Source: Saccharopolyspora endophytica
GTDB taxonomy: Bacteria; Actinomycetota; Actinomycetes; Mycobacteriales; Pseudonocardiaceae
NCBI RefSeq assembly: GCF_018070075.1
Contig: NZ_JAGPXE010000002.1
Location: 310,001 to 374,000, forward strand
Direction: 5' to 3'
DNA length: 64,000 nucleotides
Shown here: in pieces, positions 24,979 through 33,534 of the stretch
Position numbering within the stretch: the stretch's first letter is position 1
Layout of the letters: the number at the start of each line of letters is the position of its first letter
Program-made: the position numbers and the translations under genes
Notes under the pieces: generated by a model
The model's input: the letters and a program-made list of their open reading frames with translations, nothing else
Database searches by the model: none
Told to the model about the DNA's origin: nothing

Positions 24979-25644
24979 TCAGTAGGAACGCGTCCGGCCG
25001 CTGCGGCGGTCGAAATCGCGCAGCGAGGTCGGCGGGTCGTTCGCCAGGTACTTGCTGAGCAGTTCCCTGGCCTTGTCCTTGTCCTCGGCGGGAATCGCGT
25101 CGATCACCGGGAACTGCCCGGCATCGGCGGCCGCGTGCTCCTCGAACTCCTCGCGCAGGATCGACCAGATCGTGCGGTCGTAGTACATGCCGTCGAGGTA
25201 GTGGTAATCGCGCAGCACGCCTTCCAGGACGAATCCGCCCTTGGTCAGGATCTTCAGCGTTTCCTTGTTGTAGGCGGCGGTGGTGAACTCCACGCGGTGC
25301 GCGTTGATCCCGTTGAAGAGGTGCTCGATGACCAGTCCGAACGCCTCGGCCCCGTAGCCGCGGCTCCACTTCTGCCAGTCGCCGACGATGCCGCCGATGC
25401 TGTAGGAACCGGAGCTGTTCACCGGGCGGTAGTTGACCGCGCCGACGCGCTCGCCGTCGTTGGTCACGGCCATGAAGAACCGGATGTTGCCGTCCTCGTT
25501 GGCCGCCTTGACCTTTGCCGGGGTGAGGAATTCCCGGGTGTCGGCGGTCATGGCCGCGTTCGGCGAAAGGGGCTTCAACCAGCCCGCGATGAGGTCGTAG
25601 TCGTCTTCACCGGCCCATTCGATCCGGACGAGTCTTCCCTGCAT
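24979..25644 (-). CDS. GNAT acyltransferase in lanthipeptide operon
   Basis: A 221-residue RimJ/RimL-like GNAT with the acyl-CoA loop WQKWSRGYGAEAFGLVIEHL (the Q/RxxGxG/A-like segment) and the strand/helix pattern EFTTAAYNKETLKILTKGGF. ATG at 25644 has AGAAGG six nt upstream; a GTG six nt further up would leave no spacing. It begins the operon GNAT-lanKC-precursors-exporters with a 27-bp gap to lanKC. In lipolanthine pathways a GNAT (GdvG of goadvionin) joins a fatty acyl/polyketide chain to the peptide N-terminus; the same job is proposed here. Simple acetylation is the alternative. Confidence 0.82.
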   Translation of the reverse strand: MQGRLVRIEWAGEDDYDLIAGWLKPLSPNAAMTADTREFLTPAKVKAANEDGNIRFFMAVTNDGERVGAVNYRPVNSSGSYSIGGIVGDWQKWSRGYGAEAFGLVIEHLFNGINAHRVEFTTAAYNKETLKILTKGGFVLEGVLRDYHYLDGMYYDRTIWSILREEFEEHAAADAGQFPVIDAIPAEDKDKARELLSKYLANDPPTSLRDFDRRSGRTRSY

Positions 25645-25708
25645 TGGCACCTTCTTCGGTCAGAGTCATGATGCGGAACAACCGCGCCCCGCAGACGTGT
25701 TCGTCCGA

Positions 25709-25742
25709 CCGGATCAGACGATTCGACAATCGTGCGATCCGG
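25709..25742. promoter_or_regulatory. Compound dyad in the divergent cluster promoter
   Basis: CCGGATC (25709-25715) and GATCCGG (25736-25742) enclose ACGATT (25718-25723) and AATCGT (25728-25733), giving a 13-bp stem with a 2-nt bulge on each side. It lies 65 bp before the GNAT start in the 606-bp divergent gap 25645-26250 between the two cluster arms. The rest of that gap is AT-richer than its surroundings and shows no gene. The dyad is a candidate operator for the whole cluster. Confidence 0.5.
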
Positions 25743-26250
25743 TTTCGGAAATGTCGTCAGCAGTTGTTCGGCGTGGGTTGGTGAAAGGTGAACCGAAGGA
25801 TGTTCGGTTCCCGCGATGCCTTGCTTGCTTCAGTCTCCCGTCCGACGCATCCAGGAGATCCGCGGTTCCCGTGAACGTGTCCTCATTTTTTCCGTTTTTC
25901 ATCCGGGTTTCCCAGCCGGACGGCGCGAAACGCTAAGCAGCGCCCCATGAACTGTCAAGCGAAACCGCGATGTTCAGTCGTCCTGAGGTGGTCGGCGGGG
26001 CCATTCGGCGCAATGCCGACGACTTCCACCTGAATAGGGGTAGGGGTCGCAACCCCACATTTCCCCGAATCGCTTGACCGTTCTGGTGGCGGTTGTTTCA
26101 CTGTGCCCACTCCGCGAACAGAGCTTGCTCAGTCTCTCGTTTTCCGGCCGGTGGTGCGCCTTCACCCCGCCGGGTCCCGTGTCGAACTCCTTGCGATCTC
26201 CGCTGCCGCGCCTGCGGCCGGGATCGACCGATGTGGTGCGAAGGATTGAG

Positions 26251-27198
26251 ATGAGCCGTTGGACTCCGTTGCTCATGGATGAGGCGTCGCTGATCGAGAT
26301 GCCCAAGCTGCCGCTGAACGAGGTGATGCGGCACGCGCACGTGGTGGCCGCCCAGCGCCTCAAACCCAAGGAGCTCTACGAGCGGTGGGACCGCCAGCAG
26401 TGGTCCGCAGTGGACATCGAGCTGGGTCCGGACCGGGAGAACTTCCACGACGTCCTCACGCCCGGCTACCGCAAGATCATCGGCGAGTCCATCGCGACGT
26501 TCATCATCGGTGAGTACACCGGGCTGGACATGCTGGGCCCGATCATCAGCGGTTCGCCCGACGAGCAGTACTCGGTGTTCCTGGGAACGCAGATCGCCGA
26601 CGAGACGCGGCACACGCACCTGGTGTTCCGGCTCGGCGAGGAGATCCTCGGCATGGATCCGGACCCGAAGCGGATGCTCGCCGAGAGCTGGACCATGGCG
26701 GCCCCCGCGCACCGCGAGCTGAGCATGCTGGAGGCCGGCATCGTGCGCGACCTGCAGCAACGGCCGCTGGACTACGCGCAGTGGCTGCGCGCGGTGACCC
26801 TGTTCCACATGATCACCGAGGGCGTGCTGGCGCTGGTCGGGCAGCGGGTGCTGGTCCAGGCGCTGCGCGACATGGAACTGCTCGACGGCGTCAAGACCGC
26901 GTTCACCGCGATGTGCCGGGACGAGTCCCGCCACGTCGGGTTCGGCATGCACGCGCTGCGCACCGGCGTGCTCGAAGGCCACCACGACGACATCTGCGAG
27001 GTGCTGGAGTCCGCGGTTCCGCTGGTGCTGCGGATCGACCAGGAGTCCACGGCCGTGGCCACCAAGACCTTCCGGCAGATGAGCGTCGACATCCTGCGCC
27101 GCCACATGCGGCTGATCGGCATCGACGAGAGCTTCCAGGACCACCTCATCGCGACGGCGTCCGCGAAGGCCGACGGAGAGCGCGCCGATGCGCGCTGA
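26251..27198 (+). CDS. R2-like (ferritin-fold) diiron oxygenase
   Basis: A 315-residue helical protein with a full set of diiron ligands in the ribonucleotide-reductase-R2 order: Glu88, Glu118 and His121 (DETRH), Glu190, Glu225 and His228 (DESRH). It lacks an R1 partner nearby and is therefore more likely an oxygenase or oxidase than a reductase subunit. ATG at 26251 follows AAGGATTGAG. It is first in the plus-strand arm with fatty-acid enzymes, so desaturation, hydroxylation or N-oxygenation of the acyl chain or its precursor is plausible; which one cannot be read from sequence. Confidence 0.75.
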   Translation: MSRWTPLLMDEASLIEMPKLPLNEVMRHAHVVAAQRLKPKELYERWDRQQWSAVDIELGPDRENFHDVLTPGYRKIIGESIATFIIGEYTGLDMLGPIISGSPDEQYSVFLGTQIADETRHTHLVFRLGEEILGMDPDPKRMLAESWTMAAPAHRELSMLEAGIVRDLQQRPLDYAQWLRAVTLFHMITEGVLALVGQRVLVQALRDMELLDGVKTAFTAMCRDESRHVGFGMHALRTGVLEGHHDDICEVLESAVPLVLRIDQESTAVATKTFRQMSVDILRRHMRLIGIDESFQDHLIATASAKADGERADAR

Positions 27199-27247
27199 CC
27201 GGCCCCACACCAATTCCGCGCACGGAACTACAGGAAGGCGAGGCCTC

Positions 27248-29926
27248 ATGGGGGACAACGCGAACGGCGGGCTCATCACCGACAACGGTGTCGTCGGCCG
27301 AGATCAGGTGGCCTGGGACGCCGCCCTGCTGGCCAACCGGCTGCGCGGCAGGGGCGTGCGCGCCGGTGACCGGGTGGTGTTGTCGGCGGCGAACTCAGCC
27401 GAATTCGTGGTGGCGCTGTTCGCGCTGATCGCCGTGGACGTCTCCATCGTGCTGGTCGACCACAGGCAGACGGCGAAGGAGCACCGCAGGAGCATCGCGC
27501 ACGCGAAGGCCGGATGGCTGCTGTGCGACGAGACCGTGCCCGCCGACGAGCTCGACGTCGAGACCATCTCGCTGGGCAACGTGCTCAGCGAAGTGCGGCT
27601 GTCCCGGCCGGTCGACGCCTTCGCCGACGTCCAGGACGCCCTGTCGTTCGAGCCCTGGTACCGCCGCGACGACGGCCTGGTCCTGTGGTCCTCGGGCACC
27701 ACGGGGACGCCCAAGGGCATCGTGCGCTCGGGCGGGTCGGTGCGTGACAACATCGAACGCACCCAGCGCCGGATGGGCTACGTCGGCAGCGATGTGCTGA
27801 TGCCGCTGCTGCCGTTCTCGCACCAGTACGGGTTGTCGATCACCCTGCTGTGGTGGTGGTCGGAGTTCACGCTGGTGGTCAACCCGTCCAACCGGCTGGA
27901 CCGGGCGTTGGACCGCATCAGCGAGCACGGCGTGACGGTGGTGGACGCGACCCCGTCGAGCTACGACACGATGCTGGCCATCTACGGCAAGCGCACCCGC
28001 TACCACGGTTCGCTGGCCAGCGTCCGGATGTGGTGCGTGGGCGGCGCTCCGCTGCCGGCGGCGCTGAGCGGACGGTTCCGCACGGTGCTCGGCAAGCCGC
28101 TGCTCGACGGCTACGGCAGCAGCGAAGCGGGCAACATCGCCCTCGCGGTCGAACCGGACCCGCAGGGCGTGGGCCGCGCGCTGGACGGCGTCGACATCAG
28201 GATCGTTGACGCGCAGGGCGATTCGCTGCCGCCGGGGGAGCGCGGCGAGATCGTGGTGCGCACCCCGGACTACATGAACGCCCTGCTCGGCGAGGACGGC
28301 GAACCGGTTCCGGTCCTCGACCGCGACTACCGCACCCACGACCTCGGGTGGCTCGACGACCAGGGCAACCTGACGCTGGTGGGCCGCAAGCAGGCCGTGC
28401 ACCGCCTCGGCCACACGATCTACCCGGACGCGCTGGTGGAGAAGGTGGAGCGCTGCGGACGCCCGGTGCGCGTGATCCCGTTCGACAACGAGCGGCTGGG
28501 CAGCGAGCTGGTGTTCGTCGTCGCCGACGAGCAGGACCGCAGCCCCGGCCACTGGCGGGCGCGGTTCGCCGACGAGCTCGCCGAGTACGAGCGGCCCAAC
28601 CGGGTGGTGGTCGTGCCGGAGTTCCCGCTCAACCTCAACGGCAAGGTCGACGTCGAGGCGCTGCGCGAGATCGCCCGCGGCCGGGTCCACGGCGACGCGC
28701 CGTCGATCCCGCACCCGGAGCGGTTGCAGGCGCTGCGCAGCGTCGTGGAGTTCCTGCAGTCGCAGCGCTCCCAGGTGCACGAGCTGCTCACCGAGGTCTC
28801 GCACCACGCCACGGTCAACGGCGAGATCGACCTGTGCATCCGGACCCTGGAAGGCGCGCAGGACGAGGTCCTCAAGAATCGGCCCCGAGCGGTCGGCGGC
28901 GCGGCGGTGTTCATGCCCTCGAACATCCCGCTGTACTCCTACGTGCTGTACCTGCTGATCCCCAGCCTGTACTGCGACCAGATCAGCTTCCGCGCCTCCA
29001 GCAAGATCGCCGATCTGACCCGCAAGCTGCACGAACTGCTCTCGCCGGCGCACAAGCTGCCGATCCACGACTGCTCGATGGCGCAGCGCGAGTTCATCGC
29101 GGGCCCGGTCGCCGAATCCGAGCTCGTGGTGTTCACCGGCACCTACCACAACGCCGAGAAGGTGCGCCGGCAGCTGAGCTCCGAGCAGCTGTTCGTCTTC
29201 TTCGGGCAGGGCGTGAACCCGTTCATCGTCGGTCCGGACGCCGACCTGCGCAGCGCGATCCCCGCGCTGATCGACGTGCGGATGATCAACTCCGGTCAGG
29301 ACTGCTTCGGCCCGGACCGGATCTTCGTGCACGACTCGGTCGCCGACGTGTTCGTGCCCGCCCTGTGCCACTACGCGGCCAAGCTCCGCCACGGCGACAA
29401 CCGGGACACCACCAGCGACTACGGGTCGATGTACTACCTGGAGGCCTTCGCCGACTCCTTCGACTACCTGCGCCGCAACTCCCGGCACATCGTCTCCGGC
29501 GGCGAGGTCAGCATCATCGACATGCACCTGCGGCCGACCGTGCTGGAGCTGCCGCTGGACCCGAAGGCGCAGGCCACCGAGATGTTCGCGCCGATCTTCA
29601 ACGTGGTGCGCTACTCGACGGACGACGAGCTGCTGTCGGTGCTGAACTCGCCGTTCTACATCGACCGCGCGATGGGCGCCACGGTCTACGGCGACATGCC
29701 GGAGGTGGTGGAGTTCCTGCGCAAGCGGCACCACGTGACGATCAACAGCACCCTGGTCGACCACGACGACGGCAACGAGCCCTTCGGCGGCCGGGGCATC
29801 GTCGCCAACTACGCGGCGCTGGGAAACCGGCGGGTCGCCGAGCCGCTGCTGCTGTCCAAGGCGGTCGCAGAGCACCTCGGCACCGAGTCGCGGCGCCGCG
29901 AGCTGATCGGGGCCGCCGATGTCTGA
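27248..29926 (+). CDS. Acyl-adenylate ligase fused to aldehyde-dehydrogenase-like domain
   Basis: An 892-residue two-domain protein. Residues 1-~480 are an ANL ligase (VLWSSGTTGTPKGIVRSGG, DGYGSSEAGNIALA, TLVGRKQAVHRLGHTIYPDA, LNLNGKVDVEAL). Residues ~500-890 are an aldehyde dehydrogenase fold with catalytic-type Cys686 in MINSGQDCFGPDRIFV. Where ALDHs have the general-base ELGGK motif this protein reads FFGQGVNPFIV, so hydrolytic aldehyde oxidation may be impaired and reduction or acyl transfer is possible. There is no carrier domain between them, unlike carboxylic acid reductases. ATG at 27248 follows AGGAAGGCGAGG. It overlaps the ThDP gene by 8 bp. Confidence 0.82.
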   Translation: MGDNANGGLITDNGVVGRDQVAWDAALLANRLRGRGVRAGDRVVLSAANSAEFVVALFALIAVDVSIVLVDHRQTAKEHRRSIAHAKAGWLLCDETVPADELDVETISLGNVLSEVRLSRPVDAFADVQDALSFEPWYRRDDGLVLWSSGTTGTPKGIVRSGGSVRDNIERTQRRMGYVGSDVLMPLLPFSHQYGLSITLLWWWSEFTLVVNPSNRLDRALDRISEHGVTVVDATPSSYDTMLAIYGKRTRYHGSLASVRMWCVGGAPLPAALSGRFRTVLGKPLLDGYGSSEAGNIALAVEPDPQGVGRALDGVDIRIVDAQGDSLPPGERGEIVVRTPDYMNALLGEDGEPVPVLDRDYRTHDLGWLDDQGNLTLVGRKQAVHRLGHTIYPDALVEKVERCGRPVRVIPFDNERLGSELVFVVADEQDRSPGHWRARFADELAEYERPNRVVVVPEFPLNLNGKVDVEALREIARGRVHGDAPSIPHPERLQALRSVVEFLQSQRSQVHELLTEVSHHATVNGEIDLCIRTLEGAQDEVLKNRPRAVGGAAVFMPSNIPLYSYVLYLLIPSLYCDQISFRASSKIADLTRKLHELLSPAHKLPIHDCSMAQREFIAGPVAESELVVFTGTYHNAEKVRRQLSSEQLFVFFGQGVNPFIVGPDADLRSAIPALIDVRMINSGQDCFGPDRIFVHDSVADVFVPALCHYAAKLRHGDNRDTTSDYGSMYYLEAFADSFDYLRRNSRHIVSGGEVSIIDMHLRPTVLELPLDPKAQATEMFAPIFNVVRYSTDDELLSVLNSPFYIDRAMGATVYGDMPEVVEFLRKRHHVTINSTLVDHDDGNEPFGGRGIVANYAALGNRRVAEPLLLSKAVAEHLGTESRRRELIGAADV

Positions 29927-31550
29927 CCAGGTGAAAGGCGCCTGGCCGGCGGTCCTGGAGGTGCTGCGGCAGCACGGCGCGGGCACCCTGTTCGGATTGC
30001 CCGGCGACGACCTCGAACTGCTCGACGCGATCGAGCGGGCCGACGATCCGCCGCGGCTGGTGCTGTGCCGCGACCAGCGCAACGCCCTGTTCATGGCCAC
30101 CGGTCACGCCCTCCAGTCCGGGACGGTGACCGCCGCGGTCGTCGGCAAGGGCCCTGCCGTCACCAATGCCGCCACCGGCCTGCTGGAAGCGCAGTGCTCC
30201 CGCGCACCGGTGGTCCTGATCGGCGCGGGCACCGATCCGCACCACATCGGTGCCCGCGCTTTCCAGGAGCTCGACCAGGTCTCGGCGCTGGCGCCGCTGA
30301 CCAAGTGGGCGCACCGGGTCGAGCACGCCGACCGGCTGGTCCCGGCCCTGCGCCGGGCGTTGCTGATGGCCGCCCACGGCGCCCCGGGACCGGTGTACCT
30401 GGAGGTCCCGGACCACCTGCTGGCCGCGGACATCCCGCTGCGCGGTCGCGGTCTGGAACCGACGGCGGGAGTTCCGCATCCGGTGCGGGCGGCCGAGCGG
30501 CCGATCCTGCTGGTCGGCGGTGGGATGCGGCACCGCAACGCGGAGCGGGTGGTGGAGCGGCTGGCCGAGCGCATCGGCGCGGCGATCTTCTGCACCGCCT
30601 CCGGGCGCGGTGCCGTCGACGAGGACCACCCGCAGTTCCTCGGGCTCTCCGGCCTCTACGCCGCACCGGCCACCGCGCAACTGTGGTCCACTTCGGACTG
30701 CGTGATCTCCTTGGGCAGCAGGCTGGAGGAGACCGCCACCCTCAACTGGCCGGAGCCGATCGGCGACTCGGTCCCGGTGGTGCAGCTCAACATCGTGGCC
30801 GAGGAGTTCGCCACCGACCACTCGGGCCCCTGCGTGATCGGGGACGCCGCCGCGACCGTCGAAGCCTGGCTGACCGACGACCTCGGCGGCGACCGAGGGG
30901 AGTGGGCCGAGCTCATCAACGCCGCGCGTCAGGAGCTGCGGCCCCGGGTCTCCGGCGAGCTGCGCATCCCGGATCTGCTCGCCGAGGTGCAGCGGGTGGT
31001 TCCGCAGGACCGAATCCTGGTGCAGGAGAACGGCTTGCAGGACATGTGGTCCTACTTCTTCCCGAACTACAGCTGCGGTCTCCGCGGTGGGTCCGTGGTG
31101 CCCTCCGAGCAGACCAGCCTCGGCTTCGGCGCCGCCGCGGCCGCAGGCGTGAAAGCCGCGGCCCCGCACCGGCCGGTCCTGGCGCTGGTCGGCGACGGCG
31201 CGTTCGCCCTGTTCGCCGCCGACCTGCGCACGCTGGTGCGCGAGCGGCTCGGCGTCTGCTACCTGGTGCTGCGCAACGGCGGCTACGGGTGGCTGCAGCA
31301 GCAGGCCGACCAGCACGAGCCGCCGATCACCGGGTTCGCCTTCACCGATGACGAACCGCTGGTCCGCACTCCGGGAGTGCACCACGCGCTGGTGGAACGA
31401 CCCGACGACCTGGGCCCGGCGCTCGCCGACGCGATGCGCCTGACCTCCGAAGGCACCCCGTGCGTGATCGAGGTGCCGGTGACGCTCGACGACTCGGCGC
31501 TGCGCCCGGACGGCGACTTCGGCACCCAACCAGATGTGGAGCTCCCATGA
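29919..31550 (+). CDS. Thiamine-diphosphate-dependent enzyme (acetolactate synthase family)
   Basis: A 543-residue ThDP enzyme with PYR, central and PP domains. The cofactor motif is ALVGDGAFALFAADLRTLVR ... LRNGGYG. The activating glutamate usually found in the HE..A motif of the PYR domain is Asp52 here (LCRDQRNALFMATGHALQSG), and the second Asn of the GDG-NN motif is Gly. These changes argue against ordinary acetohydroxyacid synthase and for a specialised 2-oxo-acid decarboxylase or carboligase. It is coupled to the ligase/ALDH fusion before it and the ketosynthase after it (ATGA), so its aldehyde or acyloin product may enter the acyl chain. Confidence 0.8.
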   Translation: MSDQVKGAWPAVLEVLRQHGAGTLFGLPGDDLELLDAIERADDPPRLVLCRDQRNALFMATGHALQSGTVTAAVVGKGPAVTNAATGLLEAQCSRAPVVLIGAGTDPHHIGARAFQELDQVSALAPLTKWAHRVEHADRLVPALRRALLMAAHGAPGPVYLEVPDHLLAADIPLRGRGLEPTAGVPHPVRAAERPILLVGGGMRHRNAERVVERLAERIGAAIFCTASGRGAVDEDHPQFLGLSGLYAAPATAQLWSTSDCVISLGSRLEETATLNWPEPIGDSVPVVQLNIVAEEFATDHSGPCVIGDAAATVEAWLTDDLGGDRGEWAELINAARQELRPRVSGELRIPDLLAEVQRVVPQDRILVQENGLQDMWSYFFPNYSCGLRGGSVVPSEQTSLGFGAAAAAGVKAAAPHRPVLALVGDGAFALFAADLRTLVRERLGVCYLVLRNGGYGWLQQQADQHEPPITGFAFTDDEPLVRTPGVHHALVERPDDLGPALADAMRLTSEGTPCVIEVPVTLDDSALRPDGDFGTQPDVELP

Positions 31551-32809
31551 TTTCCGAGAACATCCGCCCGCTGCGCCGCCGCGTGGTGGTCACCGGCGTC
31601 GGCGCCGTGACCCCGGTCGGCCTGACCTTCGACGCCACCTGGGAGGCCTTCCTCGCCGGCCGCAGCGGCGTCGCCGAGATCAGCACCTTCGACGCCTCCG
31701 ACCTGCCGACCTCGATCGCCGGGCAGATCAAGGACTTCGACGCCACCGAGCACATGCCGCGCACCATCGCCCGCCGCATGGACAGCTACGCCCAGTACGC
31801 GATGGCCGCGGCGACGCAGGCCCAGCAGATGTCCAAAATGGACATCGACGAGGGGAACGCCGACCGCATCGGCGTGCTCATCGGCAGCGGCTACGGTGCG
31901 GTCAACTCCATCGACGGCTTCTCGGTGGCCATCCGCGAGAAGGGGCCCCGCGCGATCAGCCCGTACGCCCCGATCACCGGCGCGATCGACAGCGCCGCGG
32001 GTGAGATCAGCATGGCCTTCGGCGCCCGCGGTCCGAGCCGCGCGATCAGCAGCGCCTGCGCCACCGGCACCGACGCGCTGGGCGAGGCGGCCCGCTGGAT
32101 CCAGTTCGGCCTCACCGACGCGGTCATCGTGGGCGGCGCCGACAACTGCGTCACCCGCGTCGACCTCGCCGGCAGCGGCAACGCCCGCGCCCTGTCCCGC
32201 CGCGTCGACGACCCCCAGGCCGCCTCGCGCCCCTTCGACGAGGACCGCGACGGTTTCGTCATGAGCGCGGGAGCCGGAGTGCTGGTCCTGGAGGAGGCCG
32301 AGCTCGCGGAACGGCGGGGAGCCACCATCCTCGCCGAGGTCCTGGGCTACGGCTGCTCCTCCGACGCCTACCACTGGACCGCGCCGCAACCCGAGGGGCT
32401 GGGCGCCAAGCGCGCGATGCGCTCGGCCCTGGCCGACGCCGGTGTCGAACCCGGCCGGGTGGACCACGTCAACGCCCACGGCACCAGCACCAAGCTCAAC
32501 GACGCCTCCGAGGTCGCCTCGCTGCGCGAGGTCCTGGGGACGCGGGCCACCGAGATCCCGATCTGCTCGATCAAGTCCATGACCGGGCACATGATCGGCG
32601 CGGCCGGTGCGGTGGAGGCCATCACCGCCGTTCAGACGATCCGCACCGGCATCGTGCCGCCCACGATCAACTGCCACCGCCCGCTGGCCGACGACATGAA
32701 CTTCGTCCCGAACGAACCGCAGCAGCATCAGGTAGGGGTGGCGATGAGCAACTCCTTCGGCTTCGGCGGCCACAACGCGGTCGTGGTCCTCGGCGCTTGG
32801 GAAGGCTGA
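31547..32809 (+). CDS. 3-oxoacyl-ACP synthase, KAS II (FabF-like)
   Basis: A 420-residue condensing enzyme with the complete catalytic triad Cys171 (ISSACATGTDALG), His311 (HVNAHGTSTKLND) and His348 (MTGHMIGAAGAVEA). The gatekeeper and C-terminal NSFGFGGHNAVVVL are normal, so it should elongate ACP-bound chains with malonyl-type units. ATG at 31547 overlaps the ThDP enzyme stop (ATGA). It forms a unit with the reductases that follow; no dehydratase and no ACP gene are visible nearby, so these would come from primary metabolism. Confidence 0.88.
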   Translation: MISENIRPLRRRVVVTGVGAVTPVGLTFDATWEAFLAGRSGVAEISTFDASDLPTSIAGQIKDFDATEHMPRTIARRMDSYAQYAMAAATQAQQMSKMDIDEGNADRIGVLIGSGYGAVNSIDGFSVAIREKGPRAISPYAPITGAIDSAAGEISMAFGARGPSRAISSACATGTDALGEAARWIQFGLTDAVIVGGADNCVTRVDLAGSGNARALSRRVDDPQAASRPFDEDRDGFVMSAGAGVLVLEEAELAERRGATILAEVLGYGCSSDAYHWTAPQPEGLGAKRAMRSALADAGVEPGRVDHVNAHGTSTKLNDASEVASLREVLGTRATEIPICSIKSMTGHMIGAAGAVEAITAVQTIRTGIVPPTINCHRPLADDMNFVPNEPQQHQVGVAMSNSFGFGGHNAVVVLGAWEG

Positions 32810-32812
32810 GCC

Positions 32813-33508
32813 GTGGCAGCACTGGTGACCGGCGGGAGCAGGGGGATCGGCTTGGCGATCGCCCGCGAGTTCCAGGCGGCGGGCGAACCTGTCGCGGTCA
32901 CGCACCGGGGACGGGCGCCGGAGGGGTTCCTCGGCGTCGCCTGCGACGTCACCGACTCGGGTCAGGTCGACGCGGCGTTCGACGAGGCGGAGACCGAGCT
33001 CGGCCCGATCACCACGGTCGTGGCCAACGCCGGCATCACCGATGACCAGCTCCTGCTGCGCATGGACGAAGCCCGGTTCAGCAGGGTCGTCGACACCAAC
33101 CTGACCGGTGCTTACCGGGTGGCCAAGCGCGGTGCGCGCAGCATGCTGCGGCAGCGCCGAGGACGGCTGATCTTCGTCTCGTCGGTGGTCGCGCACCGCG
33201 GTGAGGCGGGCCAGGCCAACTACGCGGCGAGCAAGGCCGGTCTGCTCGGGATGGCGCGCTCGCTGGCCCGCGAACTGGGTTCGCGCGGCATCACGGTCAA
33301 CGTCGTCGCGCCCGGGTTGATCAGCACCGACATGACCGAGGGGCTGTCGGAAGCCCGCAGGCAGCAGATCCTCGACGGCACCCCGCTGGGCCGCTGCGGC
33401 GAGCCCGCCGAGGTGGCGTCAGCGGTGCGCTGGCTGGCTTCGGACCAGGCCGGGTACATCACCGGCGCACTCATCCCGGTCGACGGCGGCGCCGGCATGG
33501 GCCATTGA
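32813..33508 (+). CDS. 3-oxoacyl-ACP reductase (FabG-like SDR)
   Basis: A 231-residue short-chain dehydrogenase: cofactor motif LVTGGSRGIGLAIA at the N-terminus, NAGIT, and the catalytic Tyr137-x3-Lys141 pair in QANYAASKAG, with Ser in FVSSVVAHRG. It should reduce 3-oxoacyl-ACP made by the adjacent ketosynthase. GTG at 32813 begins 3 bp after the ketosynthase stop. The order fabG then inhA-like is also that of mycobacterial mabA-inhA, but here the pair is embedded in a pathway cluster. Confidence 0.85.
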   Translation: MAALVTGGSRGIGLAIAREFQAAGEPVAVTHRGRAPEGFLGVACDVTDSGQVDAAFDEAETELGPITTVVANAGITDDQLLLRMDEARFSRVVDTNLTGAYRVAKRGARSMLRQRRGRLIFVSSVVAHRGEAGQANYAASKAGLLGMARSLARELGSRGITVNVVAPGLISTDMTEGLSEARRQQILDGTPLGRCGEPAEVASAVRWLASDQAGYITGALIPVDGGAGMGH

Positions 33509-33534
33509 GCCCGCGGAGGAGAAGGAGGAATGAG

